Counted from the stretch's first letter, positions 24,424 to 34,497 are shown. The stretch is DNA of 64,000 bases from Mycobacterium scrofulaceum (GCF_002086735.1 NZ_MVIJ01000011.1:62001-126000), one strand, 5' to 3'. Notes: generated from the letters alone by a model not told the origin. Translations and numbers: made by a program.

Positions 24424-27400
24424 TCACCCGCCGGCGGGGCCGGCCAGCAACCCGGCCAGCTCCGCCGGGGCGGGCAGATCATCGGGGGCCACGGTCGCGC
24501 GGGCGCGCACGTAATAGAAGGCCGTCCGCACCGACGATTCCGGCATACCGGACAGGGCGGCCCACGCCAGGCGGTACACGGCGAGCTGCACGGCGGCCTG
24601 CCGCATGGCCTCCGGCCCGCGCGGCGGCTCGCCGGTTTTCCAGTCCACGACCGTGGCGCCGCCGTCGGGGTCGGCGAACACCGCGTCGATGCGCCCCCGC
24701 ACCAGGGTGTCACCGATCGGCATCTCGAAGGGCACCTCGACGGCGATCGGGGTGCGCGCCGCCCACGGTGATTCGGTGAATGCCGCCTGCAACGCGCCCA
24801 ACTCGGGGGTGTCGCCGATGTCGGCGTCCGCCGCACCAGGCAGGTCGGCGAGATCGAAGAGGCTCTCGGTCCCGTAGAATCGCTGGACCCAGGCGTGAAA
24901 GGCGTTGCCCAGCAAGGCATGCGGATCGGGCCGGGTCGGAAGCCGATGCCTGAGCCGCTGCGCGGCGCCGGCGGGGTCGCGGGCCAGGTCCACCAGGCCG
25001 CTGACCGACAGCTGCCCGGGCAACGCCCCGGTGGGCGGCTCCGCCGAAGGCGCGCGCTCGGCGAGCAAGGCGTCGACATCGGCGGCCCAGCCCTCGACGT
25101 CGACCGTGGGCTCATCCGGGTCGCCCGACATGGCCCGGGCCACCAGATCAGCGCCGCGTTCGACCTCGCCGCGGCGGCCGGCCAGCGGGTCGGCCGGCCA
25201 GATTGCCTCGACGGTGTTGTCACGCAACGGGTTCGGGTCGCCGTCGGCCGGCGCGGGCGCCCACTGGTCCACCACCCCGCAGGGCTCCCCGGCCGCGGCC
25301 GAACGGTCGATGACGTCCTTGATCTCGCACAGGAAATCCGAGGGTCCGCGCGGCTTGATCCCGGTGGCACCCCAATGGTGACCCGACACCAGCAGGGTGT
25401 CCTCGGCGCGGGTGACGGCGACATACAACAGCCGGCGCTCCTCGTCGACCCGCCGCTGGTCGAGCTGGCGGCGATGCTCGGAGATCTTGTCGGACAGTTG
25501 CTTCCGGTTGGTGACAGCCGAAATGTCCAGCACCGGCACGCCCAATGTGCCGGCCGCGGCCCGGTCGCCCCGCAGCAGCGGCGGCAGCTCGGACGCGTCG
25601 GTGAGCCAGGTGCTCCGCGACGCCGTCGACGGAAAGACACCGCCCGACAGGTGCGCCACCGCCACCACCTGCCATTCCAGCCCCTTCGCGGAGTGCACCG
25701 TGAGCACCTGAACGCGGTCGCGCGCGGCCACCAATGGGGCCGGCGGCAAACCGTTCTCGACGGTCGCCGCCACATCCAGGAACGCCAACAGGCCCGCCAC
25801 CGACGCCGTTGCGCAGCGGTCGGCCGCTCCCGCGGGGTCGGCCCGTTCGGCGTAGCCGGCGACGACGTCGGCAAACGCGTCGAGGTGCTCGGTGCCTGCC
25901 CAGCCCGCGTCCGATCCCGCCGCGGCGCGGACGTCACAGTCGACGCCCAGCGCGCGGCGCACCTCGGCGACCAGATCCGGCAGGCAGTGACCCAGGTGGC
26001 CGCGCAACGCGCGCAGTTCGGCGGCCAGCGCGGTGATGCGCTGGTATCCCGCGGCCGAATACGGTTCGGCCGGGCCGGGATCCGCGAGGGCGTCAGCCAG
26101 GCACGGGGTGTCGGCGTCGGGGCCGGCGGCGAGCGCGATCGATTCCGGCGCTCCTCCCCCGCCCGACCCTTCGCCGAGTTGCCGGGCGCGCCGCCACAGC
26201 GCGGCGATGTCGCGGCCCCCGAGGCGCCAGCGCGGGCCCGTGAGCACTCGCATCGCCGCGGCGCCCGCGGTCGGGTCGGCGACGAGTCGCAGCATGGCGA
26301 CCACGTCGGCCACCTCGGGGATGGACAGCAGCCCCGCGAGCCCGACGACCTCGACGGGGAGCCCGCGGGCGCGCAGGGCATCGGCGATGGGGGCGGCGTC
26401 GGCGTTGCGGCGCACCAGGACGGCGGCGGTCGGCGGGCCCCCGCCGTCGGCCCGGGCCGCCCGGTACCGCGCGGCGAGCTCGTCGGCGATCCACTCCCGC
26501 TCGGACTGCACATCGGGAAGCAGTGCGCAGCGGACGGTCCCGGGCGGGGCATCCGGGCGCGGCCGCAACGCGTGCACCGCGACCGACCGGCGGCGCGCCT
26601 CCGCCGAGATGGCGTTGGCCAGCTGCAGGGTGCGCGGCGGGTTGCGCCAGCTGGTCCGCAGCTCCAGGGCCGGCGCGGGCGTGCCGTCAGACCGGGGGAA
26701 GTCGGTGGTGAAGCGCGGCAGGTTGGTCGCCGAGGCGCCCCGCCAGCCGTAAATCGACTGAATCGGGTCGCCGACCGCGGTCAGGGCCAGCCCGTCGTCG
26801 ACGCCGCCGCCGAACAACGCCGACAGGGCGATCCGCTGGGCGTGGCCGGTGTCCTGGTACTCGTCGAGCAGCACCACCCGATAGCGGCCGCGCAGGTCCC
26901 GGCCGACCTGCGGGAAATTCGCGGCCAGCCGTGCCGCGCAGGCCATCTGGACGCCGAAGTCCATGGTTTTGGCGGCACGCATGCGCGCGCTGAGCGCGTC
27001 CAGCAGCGGGACCAGCTCGGCGCGCTGGGTCTGGGTGGCCAGCAGCCGCAGCAGCCACTGGCTGGGGCCGCGGTCGCGCTGATACGGGCCCGCCGGCAGG
27101 GTGTGGATCAGCCGCTCCAGCTCCACGTGGGTATCGCCGAGCTGGCCGGTGTCGACCAGGTGCTCGGCCAGCTGCCCCCACAACCGCAGCACCATGGACG
27201 TGACCGCGGCCGGCGTCTTGTCGGTGCGCAGCTCCCCGCGATAGCCGCTGACCACGTCGAAGGCGAGCTGCCAGAGCTCGGTCTCACCGAGCAGCCGGGT
27301 GTCGGGCTCGACGGGCAGCAACAGCCCGTAGTCGCGGATCAGCGAACCGGCGAACGCGTGGTAGGTGCTGACCGTCGGGGCGCCCGCCGGTTCCTCGGGA

Positions 27401-27702
27401 GCAGGGCCGCCGGGCCCCAAGCCGACGCCGGCCAGCCTCGCCAGCCGGGACCGCACCCGCCGCAGCAGCTGTCCGGCGGCCTTGCGGGTGAACGTCAAGC
27501 CCAGCACCTGGCCCGGTTCGGCGTAGCCGTTGGCGATGAGCCACACCACCCGCGCAGCCATGGTCTCGGTCTTGCCGGCGCCGGCGCCCGCGATGACGAC
27601 CAGCGGCCCCGGCGGCGCGGCGATGACGGCGGCCTGCTCTTCGGTGGGCGGGAAAAGTCCGAGCGCACCGGCCAATTCGGCGGGACTGAAGCGCGGGATC
27701 AT
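24424..27702 (-). CDS. adnB: AdnB, ATP-dependent helicase-nuclease subunit
   Basis: 1092 residues. UvrD-type motor: Walker A AGAGAGKTETMAARV, LTFTRKAAGQLLRRV, DEYQDTGHAQR, GDPIQSIYGWRGAS, VLTVHSAKGLEWQ and LLYVAVTRAEDTLL. The C-terminal RecB-like nuclease has GRIDAVFADPDGGATVVDWK then TGEPP. AdnAB is the mycobacterial motor-nuclease that resects double-strand breaks. Start ATG 27702 overlaps the adnA stop by four bases (ATGA), so the two are translationally coupled. Longer upstream frames lie inside adnA. Confidence 0.95.
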   Translation of the reverse strand: MIPRFSPAELAGALGLFPPTEEQAAVIAAPPGPLVVIAGAGAGKTETMAARVVWLIANGYAEPGQVLGLTFTRKAAGQLLRRVRSRLARLAGVGLGPGGPAPEEPAGAPTVSTYHAFAGSLIRDYGLLLPVEPDTRLLGETELWQLAFDVVSGYRGELRTDKTPAAVTSMVLRLWGQLAEHLVDTGQLGDTHVELERLIHTLPAGPYQRDRGPSQWLLRLLATQTQRAELVPLLDALSARMRAAKTMDFGVQMACAARLAANFPQVGRDLRGRYRVVLLDEYQDTGHAQRIALSALFGGGVDDGLALTAVGDPIQSIYGWRGASATNLPRFTTDFPRSDGTPAPALELRTSWRNPPRTLQLANAISAEARRRSVAVHALRPRPDAPPGTVRCALLPDVQSEREWIADELAARYRAARADGGGPPTAAVLVRRNADAAPIADALRARGLPVEVVGLAGLLSIPEVADVVAMLRLVADPTAGAAAMRVLTGPRWRLGGRDIAALWRRARQLGEGSGGGGAPESIALAAGPDADTPCLADALADPGPAEPYSAAGYQRITALAAELRALRGHLGHCLPDLVAEVRRALGVDCDVRAAAGSDAGWAGTEHLDAFADVVAGYAERADPAGAADRCATASVAGLLAFLDVAATVENGLPPAPLVAARDRVQVLTVHSAKGLEWQVVAVAHLSGGVFPSTASRSTWLTDASELPPLLRGDRAAAGTLGVPVLDISAVTNRKQLSDKISEHRRQLDQRRVDEERRLLYVAVTRAEDTLLVSGHHWGATGIKPRGPSDFLCEIKDVIDRSAAAGEPCGVVDQWAPAPADGDPNPLRDNTVEAIWPADPLAGRRGEVERGADLVARAMSGDPDEPTVDVEGWAADVDALLAERAPSAEPPTGALPGQLSVSGLVDLARDPAGAAQRLRHRLPTRPDPHALLGNAFHAWVQRFYGTESLFDLADLPGAADADIGDTPELGALQAAFTESPWAARTPIAVEVPFEMPIGDTLVRGRIDAVFADPDGGATVVDWKTGEPPRGPEAMRQAAVQLAVYRLAWAALSGMPESSVRTAFYYVRARATVAPDDLPAPAELAGLLAGPAGG

Positions 27703-30700
27703 CGCGCCGCCCCGTCGGCGTGGGCCGGGCACGAGGGCCGCAGTGGGCAGTGCGAGCAGCCGTCGTTGCGCCGGGCGACGAACCGCGGCCCGGCGGTCGC
27801 CTCGGCCGCGCGCCGGACCAGCCGGCGCCATTCGTCACGGGCGGCCGGTGTCAGCGGGTCCTGCTCGCGTTCGGTGACACCGGAGGCCCCGGACTTGCCG
27901 AGGTAGACCAGCCGCGCGCCGCCGGGCTCGGCGCCCGCTTCGACCATCCCCTCGGCCACCGCCAGCTGATACATCGCCAGCTGGGCGTGTTGTTGGGCGT
28001 CGTCCTTGCTGACCGGGGTCTTGCCGGTCTTGATGTCGACGATGACCAGCCGGCCGGCGGCGTCGCGCTCCAGCCGGTCGACGCGGCCGCGCAGCCGGAC
28101 TTCCCCCTGGTCGCCGGACGCCGCCAGGGCACCGTCGACCTCGACCTCGACGCCCACCTCGGTCAGCGCGCTCCGGGTCTGCGCCCGCCACTCGAGGAAG
28201 GCCTCGATCATCGCGCGGTGCCGCGCCAGCTCGTTCGCCGAGTGCCACTCGGCCTCGAAGGGCAGGTGCCGCCACGCGCGGTCCAACTCGGCCAGCATTT
28301 CGGACTCACTGCGCCGGGGTTCGGCGACCAGGGCGTGCAGCACCGAACCGATCGTGGAGCGCAGATCACGCGGGTCGGTGCCGCCGTGGCGTTCGGCCAG
28401 CCAGCGCAGCGGACAGTCGTTGAGCATCTGCAGGGTCGACGGGGTCAGCGTCACGGCGTCGCCGTCGCCGCGCAGCGGTTCGGCGGTGCTGACGGGGATC
28501 AGCCCGTGCCAACCGGCCGGGTCGGCGCCCGCCACGCCGGCGCGGGCCAGGCGCGCCAATTGCGTGGCCGCGCAGGCCCGGGCGGCGTCGTCGACCGCGC
28601 CGCCGGGGGCGCAAACGACACCGCGCAGGCGACCGACCAGCGCCGCCGCGGACAGCACCCGGGGCGCTGAAACGGGTTGCGGCGCTGCGACATCGTCGTC
28701 GCCGACCGCTTGCGCGAGCTCGTAGTAGAACGGCGACGGCAGCGCCGCCTCCCCGCCCGCGCCGCCCGTGTCGCCGTCCACGGCGGTCACCAACAGCCGC
28801 CGGCGCGCGCGGCCCATCGCCGCCACCAGCAGCCGCCGCTCCTCGGCCAGCAGCGGCGCCCGCACCGACGCGTCCCCGGTGACGCCGTCCAGCACATCCA
28901 GCAGCCGCTGGGTGCCCAGCACACCGCCGCGCGGAACCGTGTTGGGCCACAACCCCTCCTGCAGCCCGGCGATGACCACCAGGTCCCATTCGTGTCCCAG
29001 GGCGGCGTGCGCGCTGAGCACCCGGACCTGCTCCACGGTTGACACCGGCTCCTGGTGCACGCTCGGCAGGTGCAGCGCGGCGACGTGCTCGACGAGCCCG
29101 CGCAGCGACGCACCCGACGTGCGCGACACGTACTGATCGGTGATGTCGAACAACGCCGTCACCGCCTCCAGGTCCCTGGCGGCCTGCGCGCCGCCGGGGC
29201 CGCCGCGCTCGGCCGCCGACAGCCAGCGACGCTGCAGGCCGGAACGCTGCCACGCCGCCCACAGGATGTAGCGCGGGTCTTGGCCCGCACGATGGCAGCG
29301 CGCGGCCGCGTCCAGCACCGCGCGCACCCGCTGTACCGGGCGGAGTTGCGGGCCCGAGGGCGACGGCGCGGCACCGGCCAGCGCGTCGGCCAGCAGGTCC
29401 GCAAAATCCGCCGGCGCGCGATCGGGGTTGGCGCGCTGCAGCGCTCGGCGCAGCTGCCGCAGCGAAACCGGGTCGACGCGACCGATGGGGCCGGTGAGCA
29501 GCGCCAGGGCGCGTTCGCCGTCGAGCCCGTCGGCGGTCGCGGCCAGGACGGTGAGCAGCGCCCGGGCGGCCGGTTCCCCGGACAGCGGTCCGCTCGCCGC
29601 GGGAGCGGCCACCGGCACCCCGGCGGCGGCCAGCGCGCGCGGCAATCGCGCGCCGGCCCGCGGCACGGAGCGGACGACGACCGCCATCTGCGACCAGGGC
29701 ACGCCGTCCACCAGGTGCGCGCGCCGCAGCGCGTCGGCGATCATCGCCGCCTCCGCGTGCGCCGACGCGGCCAGGCGCACGGTGACCGAGCCCTCCTCGG
29801 GTCCGGTGCCCTCGATCCGCCTGCCGCCGCTGCCGCCGGGCAGCCGGCGCGCGATGCCGCTGACGGCGCGCGCCACCGCCGGCGCGCAGCGATGTGAGGC
29901 CGTCAATGTCACCGACGGCGCGTCGCCGTCCACCAGCCCGGCGGGTTCACCGCCCCGAAAGCCGAACACCGCCTGATTGGGATCCCCGGCGACCAACGCC
30001 AACTCCGCGCCCGCCGCGAGCACCCGGACCAGGCGGGCCGCCTGCGGGTCGAGCTGCTGGGCGTCGTCGACCAGCAGCACCCGCACCCGGGCCCGCTCGG
30101 CGGCCAGCAGCTCGGGATCGATCGCGAAGGCCTCCAAGGCCGCCCCCACCAGTTCCGCGGCGCCCAGCGCGGGTGTCGTCGCCTGCGGCGCCGCCGTCCC
30201 GACCGCGGCCCGCAACAGCATCACCTGCTCGTACTGGCGGGCGAACTGGCCGGCGGCGGTCCATTCCGGCCGCCGGCACCGGCGACCCAGCCGCTCCAGT
30301 TCCCGCGGGTCCACACCACGTTCGGCGCAGCGCGCCAACATGTTCCGCAGTTCGGTGGCGAAGCCGGCGGTGGCCAGCGCGGGTCGCAGATGCGCGGGCC
30401 ACGCCGCCGCCGCCCGCGGCCCGTCCTCGAGGTCGCCGGCCAGCAGCTCCCGGATGATGGCGTCCTGTTCGGCGCTGGTGACCAGCCGCGGCGGAGCATC
30501 GCCGGCGCGCTCGGCGGCCCGGCGCAGCACGGCGTAGGCGTAGCCGTGCACGGTGCGGACCAACGGTTCCCGGACGGCGGCACGGCCGGCGCCCGCGCAG
30601 CGCGGCCGCAGCAACGCCGTGGTCAACGCGCTGCGGGCCTGCACACCCAGCCGGCCGGAACCCGTAAGCAGCAGAACCGATCCCGGGTCCAGTCCCGCGT

Positions 30701-30830
30701 CGATCTGGGCGACCGCGGCCGCCACCAGCAGGCTGCTCTTGCCGGTGCCGGGCCCGCCCAGCACCCGAACCGGCCCGCGAACGCCGGGCTCCAGCAGAAC
30801 CCGCGCCTCGGGCTCCCAGGTGTACGACAT
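27699..30830 (-). CDS. adnA: AdnA, ATP-dependent helicase-nuclease subunit
   Basis: 1043 residues. The N-terminal helicase has Walker A GGPGTGKSSLLVAAA and a divergent motif II LLVDDAQQLDPQ, then GDPNQAVFGFRGG. The C-terminal nuclease has GRVDRLERDAAGRLVIVDIK then TGKTP, flanked by Fe-S cysteines (NDCPLRW upstream; CSHCPLRPSC at the end) in the AddB/AdnA pattern. It partners AdnB encoded directly downstream. Start: ATG 30830 (MSYTWEPEARVLL) chosen over TTG 30842. Divergent from a small acidic protein gene. Confidence 0.94.
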   Translation of the reverse strand: MSYTWEPEARVLLEPGVRGPVRVLGGPGTGKSSLLVAAAVAQIDAGLDPGSVLLLTGSGRLGVQARSALTTALLRPRCAGAGRAAVREPLVRTVHGYAYAVLRRAAERAGDAPPRLVTSAEQDAIIRELLAGDLEDGPRAAAAWPAHLRPALATAGFATELRNMLARCAERGVDPRELERLGRRCRRPEWTAAGQFARQYEQVMLLRAAVGTAAPQATTPALGAAELVGAALEAFAIDPELLAAERARVRVLLVDDAQQLDPQAARLVRVLAAGAELALVAGDPNQAVFGFRGGEPAGLVDGDAPSVTLTASHRCAPAVARAVSGIARRLPGGSGGRRIEGTGPEEGSVTVRLAASAHAEAAMIADALRRAHLVDGVPWSQMAVVVRSVPRAGARLPRALAAAGVPVAAPAASGPLSGEPAARALLTVLAATADGLDGERALALLTGPIGRVDPVSLRQLRRALQRANPDRAPADFADLLADALAGAAPSPSGPQLRPVQRVRAVLDAAARCHRAGQDPRYILWAAWQRSGLQRRWLSAAERGGPGGAQAARDLEAVTALFDITDQYVSRTSGASLRGLVEHVAALHLPSVHQEPVSTVEQVRVLSAHAALGHEWDLVVIAGLQEGLWPNTVPRGGVLGTQRLLDVLDGVTGDASVRAPLLAEERRLLVAAMGRARRRLLVTAVDGDTGGAGGEAALPSPFYYELAQAVGDDDVAAPQPVSAPRVLSAAALVGRLRGVVCAPGGAVDDAARACAATQLARLARAGVAGADPAGWHGLIPVSTAEPLRGDGDAVTLTPSTLQMLNDCPLRWLAERHGGTDPRDLRSTIGSVLHALVAEPRRSESEMLAELDRAWRHLPFEAEWHSANELARHRAMIEAFLEWRAQTRSALTEVGVEVEVDGALAASGDQGEVRLRGRVDRLERDAAGRLVIVDIKTGKTPVSKDDAQQHAQLAMYQLAVAEGMVEAGAEPGGARLVYLGKSGASGVTEREQDPLTPAARDEWRRLVRRAAEATAGPRFVARRNDGCSHCPLRPSCPAHADGAAR

Positions 30831-30939
30831 GGCTGCATGCAATCACCCGGGTCCGACAAGCCGGCCCGGCGTGCGCCGCCGCCGACCCCTAGGCTGGAGC
30901 CGCGAGCAGCCAGACGAACGGCGAGGAGGGTACGTAATC

Positions 30940-31143
30940 GTGACGGACGTCGAACCCGGCTTTCCCAACGACGAAGCGCCCGAAGGCGACGCCGTGGAGC
31001 AACTGCAACCCGTCGACTTCGACGAGGAGGTCGGCCTCGACACCGACTACCTGACCGCCGCCGACCGCGAGGCGAACGAGGCCGACGTGATCGAGCAGGC
31101 CTACGTCGTCCCCACCGAGGACGACTGGGACGACGTCCGCTGA
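30940..31143 (+). CDS. Small acidic conserved protein
   Basis: 67 residues, highly acidic: VTDVEPGFPNDEAPEGDAVE..., later VGLDTDYLTAADREANEADV and the end EDDWDDVR. No domain recognised; it looks intrinsically disordered. Start GTG 30940 has GAGGAGG at 30922-30928, a strong site. It sits between adnA (divergent) and lipV (43 bp downstream, same strand). Confidence 0.75.
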   Translation: MTDVEPGFPNDEAPEGDAVEQLQPVDFDEEVGLDTDYLTAADREANEADVIEQAYVVPTEDDWDDVR

Positions 31144-31186
31144 GCCGCCCGCGCGGGCCCGTGGCGGCGGCTGGCACGATCGAGGG

Positions 31187-31969
31187 GTGACCGCCGACCT
31201 CCACGTGCACCGCTACGGCCCGCCCGGTCCGGTGCGAGTGCTGGCGCTGCACGGGCTGACCGGCCACGGGCAGCGGTGGCAGCAGCTGGCCGGCCTGCTG
31301 CCCGAAATCACGTTCGCCGCACCGGATCTGATCGGCCATGGGAGGTCGTCGTGGGCGGCGCCGTGGACCATCGACGCCAACGTCGCGGCGATGGCCGCGC
31401 TGCTCGACGACGAGGCGCGGGCACCGGTACTGGTGGTGGGGCACTCCTTCGGCGGCGCGCTCGCCATGCGGCTGGCCGCGACACGGCCGGACCGGGTGGC
31501 GGCGCTGCTGCTGCTGGACCCCGCGGTCGGGTTGGACGGCGAGTGGATGCGCGAGATCGCCGACGCGATGTTGTCCTCACCCGACTACCCCGGCCCCGCG
31601 GAGGCGCGGCTGGAAAAGCTGCACGGCTCCTGGTCGGACGTGGACCCGGCCCTGCTCGACGCCGAGATCGACGAGCACCTGATCGCGCTGCCGGGCGGCC
31701 GGTACGGCTGGCGCGTCAGCCTGCCGGCGATGATGTCGTACTGGAGCGAGTTGGCCCGCGACGTCGTGCTGCCCCCGGCCGGCACGGCGACCGTGCTGGT
31801 GCGGGCGAAGCGCACCTCGCCGCCCTACGTCGGCGACGGGCTCATCACCGGACTGCAGGAACGGCTGGGATCCGATTTCCGGCTGCTGGATTTCGACTGC
31901 AACCACATGGTGCCCTACGCCGCGCCGGCCGAAGTCGCGGCGCTGACTCGCGAGCTGCTCGAGGTCTGA
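31187..31969 (+). CDS. lipV: Alpha/beta hydrolase LipV
   Basis: 260 residues. HGLTGHGQRWQQL (oxyanion region), nucleophile elbow VVGHSFGGALAMRL, and a C-terminal His in FDCNHMVPYAAP; the acidic residue is probably in DFRLLDFD or earlier. Start GTG 31187, with CGAGGGG immediately ahead. A cytosolic esterase/lipase of the LipV group; the natural substrate is not established. Followed two bases later by the ATL gene, likely one transcript. Confidence 0.88.
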   Translation: MTADLHVHRYGPPGPVRVLALHGLTGHGQRWQQLAGLLPEITFAAPDLIGHGRSSWAAPWTIDANVAAMAALLDDEARAPVLVVGHSFGGALAMRLAATRPDRVAALLLLDPAVGLDGEWMREIADAMLSSPDYPGPAEARLEKLHGSWSDVDPALLDAEIDEHLIALPGGRYGWRVSLPAMMSYWSELARDVVLPPAGTATVLVRAKRTSPPYVGDGLITGLQERLGSDFRLLDFDCNHMVPYAAPAEVAALTRELLEV

Positions 31970-31971
31970 TC

Positions 31972-32274
31972 GTGGCGCCGGTGACCGACGATCAGGTCGA
32001 ACGGGTGCGCGCGCTGGTCGCCGCGATCCCGTCGGGCAGGGTCGCCACCTACGGCGACATCGCCGCTGTGGCAGGGCTTTCCAGCCCGCGCATCGTCGGG
32101 TGGATCATGCGGACCGACTCCTCGGACTTGCCGTGGCACCGGGTGATCACCGCCTCGGGGCGCCCGGCGCGTCATCTGACCACGCGACAGCTGGAGCTGC
32201 TGCGCTCCGAAGGGGTGCTGGCCACCGACGGCAAGATCGCGCTGCGCGAGGTCCGGTACGACTTCGGGCGCTAG
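31972..32274 (+). CDS. Alkyltransferase-like protein (ATL)
   Basis: 100 residues, the DNA-binding half of O6-alkylguanine-DNA alkyltransferase. The helix SSPRIVGWIMR and the turn ATYGDIAAVAG are present, but the reactive PCHRV is replaced by PWHRVI, so it cannot transfer alkyl groups. ATL proteins bind alkylated guanine and hand lesions to nucleotide excision repair (family knowledge). Start GTG 31972, two bases after lipV. The 3' end overlaps the convergent Rv3205c-like gene by four bases. Confidence 0.9.
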   Translation: MAPVTDDQVERVRALVAAIPSGRVATYGDIAAVAGLSSPRIVGWIMRTDSSDLPWHRVITASGRPARHLTTRQLELLRSEGVLATDGKIALREVRYDFGR

Positions 32275-33125
32275 AGCACCAGCCGGACCAGCGCCGCCGT
32301 GCGGGCTAGCCCGGGAAAGGCCTCGGCGGTCGACCGCGGGTGCAAAGCATGCACGGCAAGCCGAAACATCAAGGCGCGCAACAACATCTGCGGCCACTCC
32401 GGCAGCGCGTTCCAGCGTTCGATGAGTCCGTCGTCGGCCTCGCCCCAGGACAGCGCGTCGACGACGACGACGCCGGCGGCCCATGACGCGGGTCGCCAGT
32501 AGGGGGTGATGTCGGTGATCCCCGGGGCGGCGGTACCGATGAAAAGCACTGTCCCGTAGAGGTCCCCGTGCACCAACTGGTTCGGGCTCTTGGTGGGCCG
32601 GCGCAAGGTGGCCAGCTGGTTGATCAGTTCCACCGACCGCTCGGCGTCGGCCGTCGGCGGGGCGGTCCGCGCGCCCGGGGGTACCGACGCCAGCGGCCGT
32701 TCCTCCCAGGCGGCACGGTCGGCGGCGATGAAGATGTCCACGTCGCCCCAGGGGGCGGTGGGTCCCTGGGTCAGAAACCGGGGGCGTTCCAGTTTGCCGG
32801 TCGCCTCGTGCAGGCGCACCGCCGCCGAGACCACCTCGTCATGCCGCGGCTCGGGGGTGCCGGCGACGAAGGTGTCCGCCCGCCAGCCCGACGCCACATA
32901 GCGTCCGTCCGTCGAGCGGACCGGGCGGGCCAGCCGGACGCCGTCGACGAACAACGTCTCGCGGACCCGGGCCGACCAGGCCGCCCTGGCGTGGTCGGCC
33001 ACCAGCGACAGGACCACCTCGCCGCAGCGCCAGCCGCCCTCCCAGCTAGCCCCCAGATAGACGGGCTGCACACCGGTCAAACCAAACGCCGCCAGCACAT
33101 GCTCCGGCGGTGGCTCGACATTCAC
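32271..33125 (-). CDS. Conserved protein, TIGR02569-like, aminoglycoside-kinase fold
   Basis: 284 residues. The catalytic-loop region NQLVHGDLYGTVLFIG and the metal-binding-like ITDITPYWRPASW resemble the APH/choline-kinase fold, but the Brenner loop Asn is replaced (HGDxxxTV), so activity is doubtful. N-terminus MNVEPPPEHVLAAFGLTG. Start GTG 33125. It is a conserved mycobacterial family of unknown function upstream of the ATL gene on the opposite strand. Confidence 0.75.
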   Translation of the reverse strand: MNVEPPPEHVLAAFGLTGVQPVYLGASWEGGWRCGEVVLSLVADHARAAWSARVRETLFVDGVRLARPVRSTDGRYVASGWRADTFVAGTPEPRHDEVVSAAVRLHEATGKLERPRFLTQGPTAPWGDVDIFIAADRAAWEERPLASVPPGARTAPPTADAERSVELINQLATLRRPTKSPNQLVHGDLYGTVLFIGTAAPGITDITPYWRPASWAAGVVVVDALSWGEADDGLIERWNALPEWPQMLLRALMFRLAVHALHPRSTAEAFPGLARTAALVRLVL

Positions 33126-33161
33126 ACCGGTAGCCTAGACGAGGCCGACTCGCGGACCGGC

Positions 33162-34349
33162 TCAGTACATCACCATGTCGGGCTGCATCTGCTGCGCCCA
33201 CGCCACGATGCCGCCCTGCAGGTGTACCGCGTCGGCGAATCCGGCCTTGCGCACCGCCGTCAGCGCCGCGGCCGAGCGCACCCCCGTCTTGCAGTACAGC
33301 ACCGGGACGCGGTCGTGCGGCAGCTTTGCCAGACCTTCCCCGGAGTCGATCGACGACTGCGGGATCAGCTGGGCCCCGTCGATGTGGTTGATCTCCCACT
33401 CGGCGGGCTCCCGGACGTCGATCAACGCCAATCTCGTGCCCGAGTCCAGCAACTCGCGCAGTTGCAGCGGGGTGATGGTAGAGCCGGTGACGACCGCACC
33501 GGAATCGGCGGGCGCCGCACCGCAGTACTGCTCGTAGTCGATCAGCCCGGTGATTCTCGGCGACGACGGATCCTTGCGGATCTTGATGGTGCGGTAGGAC
33601 ATTTCCAGCGCGTCGTAGATCATCAACCGGCCGAGCAGCGACTCGCCGATCCCGGTGATGAGTTTGATCGCCTCGGTGCCCATCACCGACGCGACGGACG
33701 CGCAGACGATGCCCAGCACGCCACCTTCGGCGCAGGACGGGACGGTGCCGGGTGGCGGCGGCTCGGGGTAGAGGTCGCGGTAGTTGAGGCCCCGGCCGCC
33801 CGGTGCGTCCTCCCAGAACACCGAGACCTGCCCCTCGAACCGGTAGATCGACCCCCACACGTACGGCTTGCCGGCCAGCACGGCCGCGTCGTTGACCAGG
33901 TAGCGGGTGGCGAAGTTGTCGGTGCCGTCCAGGATCAGGTCGTACTGCTCGAACAGGCCGACGGCATTACTCGAGTCCAGCCGGAACTCGTGCAGGCGCA
34001 CCTGCACCAACGGGTTGATGGCGGCGATCGACTCGCGCGCCGACTGGGCCTTGGCGCGTCCGACGTCGGCGGTGCCGTGGATGATCTGGCGCTGCAGGTT
34101 GGATTCGTCGACGACGTCGAAATCGACGATGCCGATCGTCCCGACCCCGGCCGCGGCCAGGTAGAGCAGCGTCGGCGCGCCCAGGCCGCCGGCGCCGATC
34201 ACCAGCACGCGAGCGTTCTTGAGCCTCTTCTGCCCGTCGACGCCCAGGTCCGGAATGATCAGGTGGCGGCTGTAGCGGGCCACCTCATCGCGGGTCAGCT
34301 GGTCTGCCGGCGCCACGAGGGGCGGCAGTGCTGTCTGCGGCGTCGACAC
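33162..34349 (-). CDS. moeZ: MoeZ, MoeB-like adenylyltransferase fused to rhodanese
   Basis: 395 residues. E1-like domain: nucleotide loop VLVIGAGGLGAPTLLYLA, the Asp in DGTDNFATRYLVND, and the catalytic Cys in VPSCAEGGVLG. C-terminal rhodanese with active Cys LYCKTGVRSA. MoeZ activates the C-termini of small sulfur carriers and supplies sulfur for molybdopterin and cysteine synthesis. The CxxC zinc pairs typical of MoeB/ThiF are not seen. Start GTG 34349, GAGGAGG ahead. Confidence 0.93.
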   Translation of the reverse strand: MSTPQTALPPLVAPADQLTRDEVARYSRHLIIPDLGVDGQKRLKNARVLVIGAGGLGAPTLLYLAAAGVGTIGIVDFDVVDESNLQRQIIHGTADVGRAKAQSARESIAAINPLVQVRLHEFRLDSSNAVGLFEQYDLILDGTDNFATRYLVNDAAVLAGKPYVWGSIYRFEGQVSVFWEDAPGGRGLNYRDLYPEPPPPGTVPSCAEGGVLGIVCASVASVMGTEAIKLITGIGESLLGRLMIYDALEMSYRTIKIRKDPSSPRITGLIDYEQYCGAAPADSGAVVTGSTITPLQLRELLDSGTRLALIDVREPAEWEINHIDGAQLIPQSSIDSGEGLAKLPHDRVPVLYCKTGVRSAAALTAVRKAGFADAVHLQGGIVAWAQQMQPDMVMY

Positions 34350-34497
34350 GCTGGAACACCTCCTCGGTCTCGCAGTGCGGTTGGTCGTCCACCACCATCT
34401 CAGCAGCCGTCGCGGGGGACGGCAATGAATTCAACCGGCCCGCCGCCGAGCGCCGCGCTGGCGTGACGCTCGGGCCTGAGGCGTCGCGCGCGCCGCG

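Noticed and set aside
24895..27906. Plus-strand reading frame of about 1000 codons opposite adnB.
   Set aside because: Its Arg/Gly/Ala-rich product with no domain is the usual shadow of a high-GC gene; adnB on the other strand has complete motifs.
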